A stretch of 64,000 bases of DNA, taken from contig NZ_JAUSUT010000001.1 in NCBI RefSeq assembly GCF_030814215.1, positions 1,860,001 through 1,924,000 on the forward strand. The letters run 5' to 3'. Of the stretch, positions 51,528-60,287 are shown piece by piece. The stretch is from Amycolatopsis thermophila. Its GTDB lineage: Bacteria; Actinomycetota; Actinomycetes; Mycobacteriales; Pseudonocardiaceae. Positions within the stretch are counted from its first letter, which is position 1; each line of letters begins with the position of its first letter. The position numbers and the translations under genes were made by a program. Below the pieces are notes generated by a model. The model worked only from the letters and a program-made list of their open reading frames with translations, searched no databases and was not told where the DNA came from.

Positions 51528-53255
51528 TCATCTCCGCAACAACCGCCGCAACCTGGGGGAACGTCCGGCCAGCCCTTCGGCCTCGAAGACGGCCACGCCG
51601 ACGCGCAGGAGCTCCCGGACGCCGGGGTACACCAGGTAGCGCGGCACCCACGCGGGCCGGAACTTGGCGTTGAACCGGTACAGCGTCTCGATCTGCACCC
51701 AGTGTGACATCCATCCCAGGAACTTCGCCGACGCGCGCGCCACCGGGCCGGCTCCGATGCGCCGCCCCTGCTCCATCAGCTTCCGGAACGCCGCGAAGTT
51801 CAGCGAGACGTACCTCACTCCGTGATCGCGCGCCGCGAGCAGGAGTTCGGAGATCATCAGCTCGTTGATGCCGTTGTCGGCCGTGCGGTCGCGGCGCATC
51901 ACGTCCAGCGACAGCCCGTCCGTCCCCCACGGCACGAACTGCAGCAGCCCGCGCACGACGCCCTCGTGCTCCGCGGTCACCAGCACCGATCCCGGATCAC
52001 CCATCCGGCCCAGCGCCATCGAGAACCCGCGCTCGGTGTCGCTCCCGCGCCACTTCGCCGCGAGCGACTCCAGCTCGGCCAGCTCGCCGTCGGCCAGGTC
52101 CTCGGCCCGTCGCACGCGCACGCTGTAGCCCGCGCGCTTGGTCTTCGCCACCGCCTGGCGCACCCCGCGCATCGCGCGCCCGTCCAGGGTGAAGGTCTCG
52201 GCGTCGACGACCGCCTCGTCGCCGATCTCCAGCACGTCCAGGTCGAACCGCGCCCACGCGGTCGCCCCCAGCTCCGAACAGCCCATCGCCGCCGGAACCC
52301 ACCCGTGCCGGCGGCACACGGCCAGGAACTCCTCGATCGCACCCGGCCAGGCCTCGTTGTCGCCCAGCGGGTCGGCCGAGGCGATCGCCGCCCCGGCGAT
52401 CACCCGGTACGTCACCGCCGCCTTGCCGGACTTCGAGAACACCACGAACTTGTCGTCCCGCAACGCGAAGTAACCCAGCGAGTCCCGCGCGCCGTGCTTG
52501 TCCAGCAGCGCCCGCAGCCGCGCCTTGTCGTCCTCGCTCAGGTGCGGCGCCGGCTCGGCGGAGCGCAGCAGGAAGTACGCGGCGAGCAGCACCGCACCCA
52601 GCCCGAACAGCAGCCCGACCGTGGCGACCAGGTCGTCCATCCACTCGACGCCGAACACGGCCGGCCCGCTGATGCCGAACAGCGCCAGCGCCGACTCGGC
52701 CATCCGGTCCGGGAACGGCAGCGGCTCCACGATCCGCGCCGGGGACACCGACAGCAGGGCGACGTTGATCACGAACCCGGCCACGAGCAGCTGGACGAAC
52801 ACCCGCAGCGCGACCCACTTGCCGGTCACCGGGTCCGGCTGGGCGACGAAGTGCCGCCGGTTCAGCACCAGGGTCACGGCCAGCGCGACCGACACCACCC
52901 CGGCGCCGAACACGTGCTGCAACCCCAGGTGCGACAGGGCCAGCAGGACGCTCGCCGCGAGCGCGAGCTGCCAGGCCCGGCGCTTGCGGCGCTTGAGCCC
53001 CGACGCGAGGAGGATCAGCAGGACGCCGACGGCGAGCACGACGGCCGCTCCCGCGGTGCTCGCCTCCTGGGGCAGCTCCAGCCACTCGGCCACGTGGCCG
53101 CGCATGCCGCGCCGCCCGGCGGGCACCACGACCGAGACCACCGCCAGCAGCCCGACCAGCCTGGTGACCCAGGTGATCGCGAACACCGACGCCACCCCGG
53201 TCACGCGCCAGACCGCGGTGGCGTGCCGCTCCCCTGCCAACGACCTCCCGGTCAA
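51528..53255 (-). CDS. MprF/LysX-like lysyl-phosphatidylglycerol synthase domain protein
   Basis: A 575-residue protein. The N-terminal third has about six membrane segments. Residues of about 250-540 form a DUF2156 GNAT-like transferase domain (FALRDDKFVVFSKSGKAAVT, FAAFRKLMEQGRRIGAG). This is the membrane and transferase part of LysX/MprF without the LysRS domain. Such enzymes put lysine or alanine on phosphatidylglycerol and raise resistance to cationic peptides. It ends just before the tRNA-Ser gene. Confidence 0.8.
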   Translation of the reverse strand: MTGRSLAGERHATAVWRVTGVASVFAITWVTRLVGLLAVVSVVVPAGRRGMRGHVAEWLELPQEASTAGAAVVLAVGVLLILLASGLKRRKRRAWQLALAASVLLALSHLGLQHVFGAGVVSVALAVTLVLNRRHFVAQPDPVTGKWVALRVFVQLLVAGFVINVALLSVSPARIVEPLPFPDRMAESALALFGISGPAVFGVEWMDDLVATVGLLFGLGAVLLAAYFLLRSAEPAPHLSEDDKARLRALLDKHGARDSLGYFALRDDKFVVFSKSGKAAVTYRVIAGAAIASADPLGDNEAWPGAIEEFLAVCRRHGWVPAAMGCSELGATAWARFDLDVLEIGDEAVVDAETFTLDGRAMRGVRQAVAKTKRAGYSVRVRRAEDLADGELAELESLAAKWRGSDTERGFSMALGRMGDPGSVLVTAEHEGVVRGLLQFVPWGTDGLSLDVMRRDRTADNGINELMISELLLAARDHGVRYVSLNFAAFRKLMEQGRRIGAGPVARASAKFLGWMSHWVQIETLYRFNAKFRPAWVPRYLVYPGVRELLRVGVAVFEAEGLAGRSPRLRRLLRR

Positions 53256-53265
53256 CCCCTGCCCC

Positions 53266-55233
53266 CTAACTCCCCCTGGCCAGCTCGACGAACGGCTCCA
53301 GCGCGGCCGGGTTGGCGAGCGCGTCCCGGCTGACCGCCCGTTCCGGCGCGACGCCGGTCAGGATCTTCTTGACCGGCACCTCACACTTCTTACCGTTCAG
53401 CGTCCGCGGGACCTCCGCCACCTCGACGAACCGGTCGGGCACGTGCCGTGGCGACAGGGCGCGCCGCAACTGTGCACGCAGTTCCGGCTCGACGGCGGCA
53501 AGATCGGCGCCCGGAGCCATCACGACGAAACACAGCAGCTCACCCTCCGTATTCCCCGCGCGCGTGGTGTCGATCACCAGCGAGTCGGCGATCTCGTCGA
53601 AGCCCTCGACGACCCGGTAGAACTCGGCGGTGCCCATCCGCACGCCACCGCGGTTGAGCGTGGAGTCGCTGCGGCCGTAGATCACCGCCGAGCCGCGCGG
53701 TGTGATCTTGATCCAATCGCCGTGGCGCCACACGCCCGGGTAGGTGTCGAAGTAGGCCTCGCGCAGCCGCGACCCGTCCTCGTCGTTCCAGAAGAACACC
53801 GGCATCGACGGCATCGGCTTGGTCACCACCAGCTCGCCGACCTCGTCGACGATCTCCCGCCCGTCCTCGTCGAACGCCGTCACCGCCGCCCCGAGCGCCC
53901 GGCAGGACAGCTCGCCCAGCCACACCGGCACGTCCGGCGCGGCCGCGACGAACGCGGCGCACAGGTCGGTGCCGCCGGACACCGAGCAGATCTGCACCGA
54001 CCGGCCGACCTCGTCGGCGATCCAGCGGAACCCGTCGTCGCTCAGCGGCGCACCGGTCGAGCCGAGCGCCCGCAACGCGGACAGGTCGAAGTCGGCGCCC
54101 GGGTGGACGCGGGCCTTGAGACAGCTCTGGATGAACGGCGCGGACGTGCCGAAGTAGGTGATGCGCTGCTCGGCGGCCAGGCGCCACAACCGGTTCAGGT
54201 CCGGGTGGCCGGGGCTGCCGTCGTACATCACGATCGTCGAGCGCGCGAGCAGCCCGCCGAGCAGGAAGTTCCACATCATCCAGCCGGTGGTGGTGAACCA
54301 GAAGAACCGCTCGCCCGGCCCGAGGTCCATCTGCAGCACCGTCGCTTTGAGGTGCTCGAGCACGATCCCTCCGTGGCCCTGCACGATGCCCTTCGGCAGC
54401 CCGGTCGTGCCGGACGAGTAGAGCACCCACAGCGGGTGGTCGAACGGCACCGGCTCGAACGCCATCTCCGCGCCCGCGTGCTCGGCGAGAAGCGCGTCCC
54501 AGCCGAGCGCACCGTCGACCGTGCCGCCACCGGCGTAGTCGACGAGGACGGTCGCGGCCAGCGACGGGATCTGCTCGCGCAGCTGCCCGACCGTCGGCCG
54601 GACGTCGAAGGACCGTCCGTTGTAGACGTAGCCGTTGATGGCCACGAGCACCTTGGGCTCGATCTGGGTGAACCGGTCGCTGATCGCCCGGACGCCGAAG
54701 TCCGGGGAGCAGGACGACCAGATCGCGCCCAGGCTCGCGGTGGCGAGGAACGCGACGAGCGTCTGCGGGCAGTTCGGCGCGAGCGCGACGACGCGGTCGC
54801 CCTTGCCGACCCCGAGCGCAACCAGCGCCGCCCGGGCCGCGGCCACCTGCTCGCGCAGTTCGCGGTAGGTGAGCCGGGCGGTCAGGCCGTCCTCGCGCTC
54901 GAAGATCACCGCGAGGTCGTCGTCGGCGCCGGTCAGGGCGTGTTCGGCGTAGTTGAGGGTGCCGCCGGGGAACCACCGCGCGCCCGGCATGCGCGCGTCG
55001 GCGAGGACCGCGCTCGGCCGGGCGTGCCAGCGGAGGCCGAGGAACTCCGCCGCCGCGCCCCAGAACTCCTCGGGCCTGTCGACGGAGAACCGCCACAACT
55101 CGTCGTAGCCGGAGACGGCCACGTCACGCTCCGCGCGCAGCCAGTCGCGGAACGCCTGGATGCGGCTCGCGGCGACCCGCTCGGGGTCGGGGCGCCACAA
55201 CACTTCCGGGGTGTCAGCAACATCGGTGGTCAC
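53266..55233 (-). CDS. Acetoacetyl-CoA synthetase
   Basis: A 655-residue ANL-superfamily ligase that makes acetoacetyl-CoA from acetoacetate and ATP. The AMP-binding loop is YSSGTTGLPKGIVQGHGG near residue 274. The WFPGGTLNYAEHAL start and the WMMWNFLLGGLL block near 315 are characteristic of acetoacetate-CoA ligases. The C-terminal catalytic Lys is in NGKKCEVPVKKIL near 616. Length is standard. Start ATG 55233. A dienelactone-hydrolase-like gene lies 12 bp upstream on the same strand. Confidence 0.92.
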   Translation of the reverse strand: MTTDVADTPEVLWRPDPERVAASRIQAFRDWLRAERDVAVSGYDELWRFSVDRPEEFWGAAAEFLGLRWHARPSAVLADARMPGARWFPGGTLNYAEHALTGADDDLAVIFEREDGLTARLTYRELREQVAAARAALVALGVGKGDRVVALAPNCPQTLVAFLATASLGAIWSSCSPDFGVRAISDRFTQIEPKVLVAINGYVYNGRSFDVRPTVGQLREQIPSLAATVLVDYAGGGTVDGALGWDALLAEHAGAEMAFEPVPFDHPLWVLYSSGTTGLPKGIVQGHGGIVLEHLKATVLQMDLGPGERFFWFTTTGWMMWNFLLGGLLARSTIVMYDGSPGHPDLNRLWRLAAEQRITYFGTSAPFIQSCLKARVHPGADFDLSALRALGSTGAPLSDDGFRWIADEVGRSVQICSVSGGTDLCAAFVAAAPDVPVWLGELSCRALGAAVTAFDEDGREIVDEVGELVVTKPMPSMPVFFWNDEDGSRLREAYFDTYPGVWRHGDWIKITPRGSAVIYGRSDSTLNRGGVRMGTAEFYRVVEGFDEIADSLVIDTTRAGNTEGELLCFVVMAPGADLAAVEPELRAQLRRALSPRHVPDRFVEVAEVPRTLNGKKCEVPVKKILTGVAPERAVSRDALANPAALEPFVELARGS

Positions 55234-55245
55234 CCCGGGAGCGTA

Positions 55246-55872
55246 TTAGCGGAGGTGGGCGTCGAACCAGCTCAACGTGCGCTGCCAGGCCTCGACCGCC
55301 GCCTGCGGGTCGGCGTCGAACCGGTGGTTGGCCCCCGGGTAGCGGACGACGTTGGTGGCCACGCGCGCTCCGGCGGCCGCCTCGCGCAGCTTCTCCACCT
55401 CGGCGGCGCTCAGGTCGTCGCCGGCGTCGCCGTACAGGCCGAGCCACGGGCTGACCAGCTCGCGCGCGATGTCGATCAGCGCCGGCTTCTCCGCCACGCT
55501 CTGCCCGCCGACGCTGACCGCGGCGCCCAGCTTGCGATTCGCGGCGACCAGCAACGCGGCCGTGCCGCCCATGTCGAACCCGACGACGCCCAGCAGGTCG
55601 GCCGGGACACCGCGGTCGACCAGCCAGGCCAGCGCGACGTCGGTGGCGGCCAGCACCCCCTCCGGCGTGGGCTCGTCCTCGAGGTGCGGTGCGGCGGCCA
55701 GCCAGCCCTCGGCGGCCAGGCTCGCGATCAGCAGGCGCACACCACCGGTGACCCCGCCGACCTCGTGCAGCACGACGAGTCCGCCCCGGACGACGTTGTC
55801 GGGTTCGGCGAACGTCAGGTCGATCGCGCGGCCGTCGTCCCGCTCGTGGTGCTCGGTGTGCGTCTGCGTCAT
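55246..55872 (-). CDS. Dienelactone hydrolase family protein with Asp at the nucleophile position
   Basis: A 208-residue alpha/beta-hydrolase of the dienelactone-hydrolase group. The nucleophile elbow reads GVVGFDMGGTAALL near residue 104, where the family has Cys (GFCMGG). Acid and His are present in LGLYGDAGDD near 152 and PGANHRFDAD near 184. The Asp substitution suggests either an altered mechanism or loss of activity. ATG 55872 is preferred over an upstream one. It is divergent from the aminotransferase gene. Confidence 0.8.
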   Translation of the reverse strand: MTQTHTEHHERDDGRAIDLTFAEPDNVVRGGLVVLHEVGGVTGGVRLLIASLAAEGWLAAAPHLEDEPTPEGVLAATDVALAWLVDRGVPADLLGVVGFDMGGTAALLVAANRKLGAAVSVGGQSVAEKPALIDIARELVSPWLGLYGDAGDDLSAAEVEKLREAAAGARVATNVVRYPGANHRFDADPQAAVEAWQRTLSWFDAHLR

Positions 55873-55973
55873 CGCACTACTCAACCATCTCCGGGTGAAC
55901 GGGAGTCAACACCGAATGTGGTCGAGTGTTCGGGATAACGTGGCAGCAGCGCGTTCGACCGAAGGAGCCAGCC

Positions 55974-57026
55974 ATGTCCGTCCAGACCCGTCCCGATCTC
56001 GGCTCGCTGCCCGCGTACGTCGCCGGGCGGACGGTGCCGGGGGCGATCAAGCTCGCGAGCAACGAGTGCCCCGGTGGCCCGTTGCCGAGCGTGCGCGCCG
56101 CGATCGCGGAGGCGGCTGCGGACGTGCACCGCTACCCGGACATGGGTGTCACCGCGCTGGCGGACCGGCTGGCGCGCAAGTTCGGCTTCCCGGTCGAGCG
56201 GATCGCGGTCGGCTGCGGCTCGGTCGCGTTGTGCCAGCAGCTCACGCAGGCCCTGTGCGTGCCCGGTGACGAGGTCGTCTTCGCGTGGCGGTCGTTCGAG
56301 GCCTACCCCATCGTCACGCAGATCGCGGGCGCGACCTCGGTGAAGGTGCCGCTGGACTCCTCGCACGCGCACGACCTGGACGCCATGCTCGCCGCGATCA
56401 CGCCCAGGACGAAGCTGATCTTCGTCTGCAACCCGAACAACCCGACGGGCACGGTCAGCCGGCGCGAAGACCTGGTCCGGTTCCTCGACCAGGTCCCGCC
56501 GCACGTGGTCGTCGCGCTCGACGAGGCCTACCGCGAGTTCGTCGCCGACCCCGACGTGCCGGACGGGATGGAGTTCGCGCGCACCCGCGACAACGTGGTG
56601 GTGCTGCGGACCTTCTCCAAGGCGTACGGGCTGGCCGGCCTGCGCGTCGGTTACCTGGTCGGGCCGGAGTCGCTGACCGAGATGGTGCGCCGCGTCTACA
56701 TCCCGTTCAGCGTCAACTCACTGGCGCAGATCGCCGCGATGGCGTCGCTCGACGCCGAGGACGAGATGCGCGAACGCTGCGCGGAGATCATCACCGAGCG
56801 GCAGCGCGTCGCCGACGAACTCACCGCCGCCGGCTACGAGGTACCCGAGACGCAGGCCAACTTCGTGTGGCTGCCGCTGGGCGAGAAGGCGCTCGAGTTC
56901 GCCGAGCACTCGCTGGCGAACAAGGTGGTCGTGCGGGCATTCGCCGGTGACGGCGTGCGGATCACGATCAGCACCCGTGCGGAGAACGACGCGTTCCTGC
57001 AGGCGGCGTGCAGCTTCACCGGTTGA
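55974..57026 (+). CDS. Histidinol-phosphate/aromatic aminotransferase
   Basis: A 350-residue PLP enzyme of the HisC/Pat group. KLASNECPGGPLPSVRAAI near residue 23 is the substrate-arm region, VCNPNNPTGTVSRRE near 153 binds PLP and the Schiff-base Lys is in RTFSKAYGLAGLRVGYL near 217. It most resembles mycobacterial HisC2/Pat, which acts on aromatic keto acids, and would complete phenylalanine or tyrosine synthesis with tyrA; histidine synthesis is the alternative. The ATG at 55974 follows GAAGGAG. It converges with the TauE gene by an 11-bp tail overlap. Confidence 0.88.
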   Translation: MSVQTRPDLGSLPAYVAGRTVPGAIKLASNECPGGPLPSVRAAIAEAAADVHRYPDMGVTALADRLARKFGFPVERIAVGCGSVALCQQLTQALCVPGDEVVFAWRSFEAYPIVTQIAGATSVKVPLDSSHAHDLDAMLAAITPRTKLIFVCNPNNPTGTVSRREDLVRFLDQVPPHVVVALDEAYREFVADPDVPDGMEFARTRDNVVVLRTFSKAYGLAGLRVGYLVGPESLTEMVRRVYIPFSVNSLAQIAAMASLDAEDEMRERCAEIITERQRVADELTAAGYEVPETQANFVWLPLGEKALEFAEHSLANKVVVRAFAGDGVRITISTRAENDAFLQAACSFTG

Positions 57027-57780
57027 TCAGCAGCTGCACGATCGCGGCGATGCCGACCACGACGATCACGCCGCGCAGCACCGCGGGCGGCAGCCGGCGC
57101 CCGATCTTGGCGCCGAGCTGCCCGCCGGCGGTCGACCCGACGGCGAGCAGCGCGACCACCGGCCAGCTGACCGGGGCGATGAACGCGTAGATCACGCCGG
57201 CGACCACGTTCACGACGGCGGCGAGGACGTTCTTGATCCCGTTGAGCCGCTGCAGCGGGTCGGTGAGCAGCATGCCCATGAACGCCATGAGCATCACGCC
57301 CTGCGCCGCGGTGAAGTAGCCGCCGTAGATGCCGACCAGGAAGATCAGGAAGAACAGCAGCGGGGTGTGCGCACGGCCGCCGTTCCCGGCCTCGCGACGG
57401 CGGGCGACCCACGCCGACACCCGCGGCTGGATGATCACCAGCACCACGGCGAGACCGACGAGCACCGGAACGACGGTCTCGAACGCGTTGGGCGGCAAGG
57501 AAAGCAGCAGCACCGTGCCGCAGATCGCCCCCAGGAACGACGGGACCGCGTAGCGGGCCACGCGGCGCCCCTGCCCGGTCAGCTCGTGCCGGTACCCGAT
57601 CGCGCCGCTGATCGTGCCCGGCGCCAGCCCGATCGCGTTCGAGGTCGTCGCGGTCACCGGCGAGTACCCCAGTGCGACCAGCACCGGGAACGTCACCAGC
57701 GTGCCGGACCCGACGACCGTGTTGATCGTGCCGGCCCACACCCCGGCCAGGAACACGAGCAGAGCCTCCCACCACGTCAT
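57016..57780 (-). CDS. TauE/SafE family sulfite exporter-like permease
   Basis: A 254-residue membrane protein with about eight hydrophobic segments in two repeats. GAGTINTVVGSGTLVTFPVL-type motifs (here near residue 15) and the GYFTAAQGVMLMAFMG second repeat near 150 mark the TauE/SafE (DUF81) family. It exports sulfite, sulfoacetate or related anions. The substrate is not predictable here. Confidence 0.86.
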   Translation of the reverse strand: MTWWEALLVFLAGVWAGTINTVVGSGTLVTFPVLVALGYSPVTATTSNAIGLAPGTISGAIGYRHELTGQGRRVARYAVPSFLGAICGTVLLLSLPPNAFETVVPVLVGLAVVLVIIQPRVSAWVARRREAGNGGRAHTPLLFFLIFLVGIYGGYFTAAQGVMLMAFMGMLLTDPLQRLNGIKNVLAAVVNVVAGVIYAFIAPVSWPVVALLAVGSTAGGQLGAKIGRRLPPAVLRGVIVVVGIAAIVQLLINR

Positions 57781-57799
57781 CCCCTCATGAAACAGCGGC

Positions 57800-57825
57800 G
57801 TTTCACACCGGGTGCACCCGGGTAA
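57800..57825 (+). promoter_or_regulatory. Consensus SigF/SigB-type promoter
   Basis: GTTT (57800-57803) and GGGTAA (57820-57825) are separated by 16 bases, an exact match to the general-stress sigma consensus of actinobacteria. It lies 10 bp before the Vms1-like gene; a SigF gene is 1.6 kb downstream. Confidence 0.65.
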
Positions 57826-57834
57826 GAAGCGGGC

Positions 57835-58890
57835 ATGGACACGACGACGCTGCGCCCCCTGGTGACCGCGACGGGTCCGTTCACGTCCGTCTACTTCGAG
57901 GACTCGCACGACACCGAAGACGCCGAGAAGCAGCTGGAACTGAAGTGGCGTGAGCTCAAGGACGCGCTGACCGCCCAGCACGCGCCCGACGGTGCCGTCA
58001 GCGCACTGGAGTCGGCGATCCTGGACGGCCCCCGCGCGACCGGCCGGAGTGGTCGCGCCCTGCTCGCCGCGGGCGGCGAGGTGCTGGTCGACGAGCACCT
58101 GGCGAATCCGCCCGCCGCCACCATCGCCCGGGTGTCCGACCTGCCCTACCTGCTGCCGCTCGCGCGCTACGGCGAGCTCGGCCTGCCGCACGTGGTCGCC
58201 GACGTCGACCAGGTGGGCGCCACCGTGAAGGCCTACGACGCGCACGGCCGGGAGGTCGCCTCGGAAGTGGTGACCGGCCAGGACCACCCCGTGCACCACA
58301 CGCGCGGCGGCGGTGAGGCGCACCACCGGATGCAGCACCGCACCGAAGAGGTCAAGCGGCACAACGTGGCCGACGTCGCGGCCGCCGTCGCGCGGCTGGC
58401 CGAACGCACCGGCGCGGAGCTGATCGTGGTCGCCGGTGAGGTGCAGGGCCGCACGGCCGTGATCGACGAACTGCCGGCCGCCGCGAAGTCCCGCGCCCGC
58501 GAAGCCACCCATTCCGACGTCGCCGACGAGCTGGCCGAGGCCGTGCGCCAGCGCGTCCTGACCGACGTCGTCGAACGCTTCCACGGCGCGCTCGACCAGC
58601 CGGACGGCCTTGCGGTGCAGGGACTCGAGGCCGTGACCGCCGCGCTGCGGGAGGCCAATGTGGAGACTCTCCTCGTCGGTGACCCCGGCGAGGACGTGGT
58701 GTGCACCGGATCGAGCCCGGCGCAGATCGCGCTCGGCGAGGAGGAGCTCAAGGCCTACGGCGCGACGGAGGTCCACCGGTGCCGTGCCGACGAGGCGGTT
58801 CCCGCCGCGGCGATCGCCGTGGACGCGGACCTGGTGCACGTCGACGAGGGGCTCGTCGAGGGGTTCGGCGCGATCCTGCGCCATCGGTGA
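57835..58890 (+). CDS. Vms1/Rv2629-type release-factor-like protein
   Basis: A 351-residue protein of the Rv2629 family, related to the eRF1 domain 2/Vms1 fold. Features are the N-terminal TTLRPLVTATGPFTSVYFED, a central GEAHHRMQHRTEEVKRHNVADVAAAV near residue 160 and the sequence ELIVVAGEVQGRTAVIDELP near 198. Mycobacterial Rv2629 is dormancy-induced; a peptidyl-tRNA hydrolysis or ribosome-rescue role is proposed for the wider fold. It has a SigF-type promoter and precedes the RsbW-SigF pair, so it is probably part of the stress regulon. Confidence 0.78.
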   Translation: MDTTTLRPLVTATGPFTSVYFEDSHDTEDAEKQLELKWRELKDALTAQHAPDGAVSALESAILDGPRATGRSGRALLAAGGEVLVDEHLANPPAATIARVSDLPYLLPLARYGELGLPHVVADVDQVGATVKAYDAHGREVASEVVTGQDHPVHHTRGGGEAHHRMQHRTEEVKRHNVADVAAAVARLAERTGAELIVVAGEVQGRTAVIDELPAAAKSRAREATHSDVADELAEAVRQRVLTDVVERFHGALDQPDGLAVQGLEAVTAALREANVETLLVGDPGEDVVCTGSSPAQIALGEEELKAYGATEVHRCRADEAVPAAAIAVDADLVHVDEGLVEGFGAILRHR

Positions 58891-58966
58891 GGAGAACAGG
58901 CAAATCCGCAGCTACGGAAAGCTTCCGAACGGTAACCGGACCGAGCGAACTTACCTCGTTCGAGGC

Positions 58967-59443
58967 ATGATGGTCCCGGAGAATCACTCGAACGACGGTG
59001 AGGTGAACGTGACGGACTGGGAGCCACCGTCCTTGCGCGCGCAGAACGAGATCGAACTCTGGCTCGGTGCCGACCTGGCGCACCTGCCGATCGTCCGATC
59101 GGTGGTGGCCACGCTGGCCACCCGCGCCGACTTCGACCTGGACTCGATCGCCGACCTGCGGCTGGCCGTGGACGAAGCGTGCTCGACCCTGATCACCAGG
59201 GCCCTGCCCGGTTCGACCATGCGCTGCCGCTTCGTCGTCGAGAGCGACGAGTTGCGGTTCCAGGGCACCGTGCTGAGCGACAGCGGCAGCGCGCCGAGCA
59301 CCAAGTCGTTCGGCTGGCGGGTGCTGAGCACGCTCACCGACTCGGTCGACACGCACGTGAAGTCGAACGGCCAGGGGCACCAGGTGGACATCGAACTCGC
59401 CAAGCGGCGCGTCGTCGTCGACGTCCCAGGGGCAGGCGCGTGA
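58967..59443 (+). CDS. RsbW-like anti-sigma serine kinase
   Basis: A 158-residue GHKL-type ATPase. The N-box is DLRLAVDEACSTLITRAL near residue 63, and VLSTLTDSVDTHVKSNGQGHQVDIELAKR at the end is the remainder of the fold. RsbW proteins hold SigB/SigF inactive until an unphosphorylated RsbV-type antagonist appears. The stop overlaps the SigF start by 4 bp. ATG 58967 is used; a GTG at 59003 is the alternative. No RsbV-type antagonist is in this window. Confidence 0.83.
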   Translation: MMVPENHSNDGEVNVTDWEPPSLRAQNEIELWLGADLAHLPIVRSVVATLATRADFDLDSIADLRLAVDEACSTLITRALPGSTMRCRFVVESDELRFQGTVLSDSGSAPSTKSFGWRVLSTLTDSVDTHVKSNGQGHQVDIELAKRRVVVDVPGAGA

Positions 59444-60246
59444 CCGGTTCCCGGACCGAGCCGACGCAACCCACCTCTTCGAACGAATACGGGCACCTGG
59501 CCCCGCTGTTCGAGGAGCTGGCGAGCCTGCCGGCCGATGACCCCCGCCGCGCCGAGCTGCGCGACGAGCTCGTCACCGGGCACCTGCCACTGGCCGAGCA
59601 CATCGCGCAGCGCTTCTCCGGGCGCGGTGTGGCGAAGGAGGACCTGGTCCAGGTGGCCACGGTCGGGCTGATCAACGCCGTCGACCGGTTCGACGCGAGC
59701 CGCGGGTCGGACTTCCTGTCCTTCGCCGTGCCCACGGTGATGGGCGAGGTGCGGCGGCACTTCCGCGACACGGGCTGGCTGGTGCGCGTACCGCGCCGGC
59801 TCAAGGAACTGCACCTGTCGATCTCGAGCGCGAGCACGGAGCTGGCGCAGCGGCTGGGCCGGGCGCCCACGCCGAGCGAGATCGCCAACCACCTCGGCGT
59901 CAGCCAGGACGAGGTCTACGAGGGCCTGGAGGCGGGCAACGCCTACCACTCGATGTCGCTGGACGAGGTGCTCTCCGGGGACACCGAGAACCTCGCGCTC
60001 GGCGACACGCTGGGCGAGGAGGACGCGGGCCTGGAAGGCGTCGAGAACCACGAGGCGCTGCTGCCGCTGATCCAGGACCTGCCGGAGCGCGAACGCAAGA
60101 TCCTGGGCCTGCGGTTCGTGCACAACATGACGCAGACGCAGATCGCGGAGCGGATCGGCGTGTCGCAGATGCACGTGTCCCGGCTGCTCGCCCGCACCCT
60201 GCAGCGGTTGCGCGAAGGGCTGACCGAGCAGGACGGGGAGTCCTGA
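59440..60246 (+). CDS. sigF: SigF/SigB-type general stress sigma factor
   Basis: A 268-residue group 3 sigma factor. Region 2 is LVQVATVGLINAVDRFDASR near residue 70 with FLSFAVPTVMGEVRRHFRD, region 3 is RLKELHLSISSASTELAQRL near 120, and region 4 is LPERERKILGLRFVHNMTQT followed by QIAERIGVSQMHVSRLLARTL near 225. The GTG start overlaps the anti-sigma gene, giving coupled synthesis. It lies 41 bp before the end-joining operon, so those genes may be read with it. Confidence 0.9.
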   Translation: MTGSRTEPTQPTSSNEYGHLAPLFEELASLPADDPRRAELRDELVTGHLPLAEHIAQRFSGRGVAKEDLVQVATVGLINAVDRFDASRGSDFLSFAVPTVMGEVRRHFRDTGWLVRVPRRLKELHLSISSASTELAQRLGRAPTPSEIANHLGVSQDEVYEGLEAGNAYHSMSLDEVLSGDTENLALGDTLGEEDAGLEGVENHEALLPLIQDLPERERKILGLRFVHNMTQTQIAERIGVSQMHVSRLLARTLQRLREGLTEQDGES

Positions 60247-60287
60247 CCTGCGGTTTTGCGGACTGCTCCGCAGGGTAACCGGCGATC

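Noticed and set aside
53266-55938. Long plus-strand frame opposite acetoacetyl-CoA synthetase
   Set aside because: Antisense shadow; the minus strand encodes a full-length ligase with all motifs.
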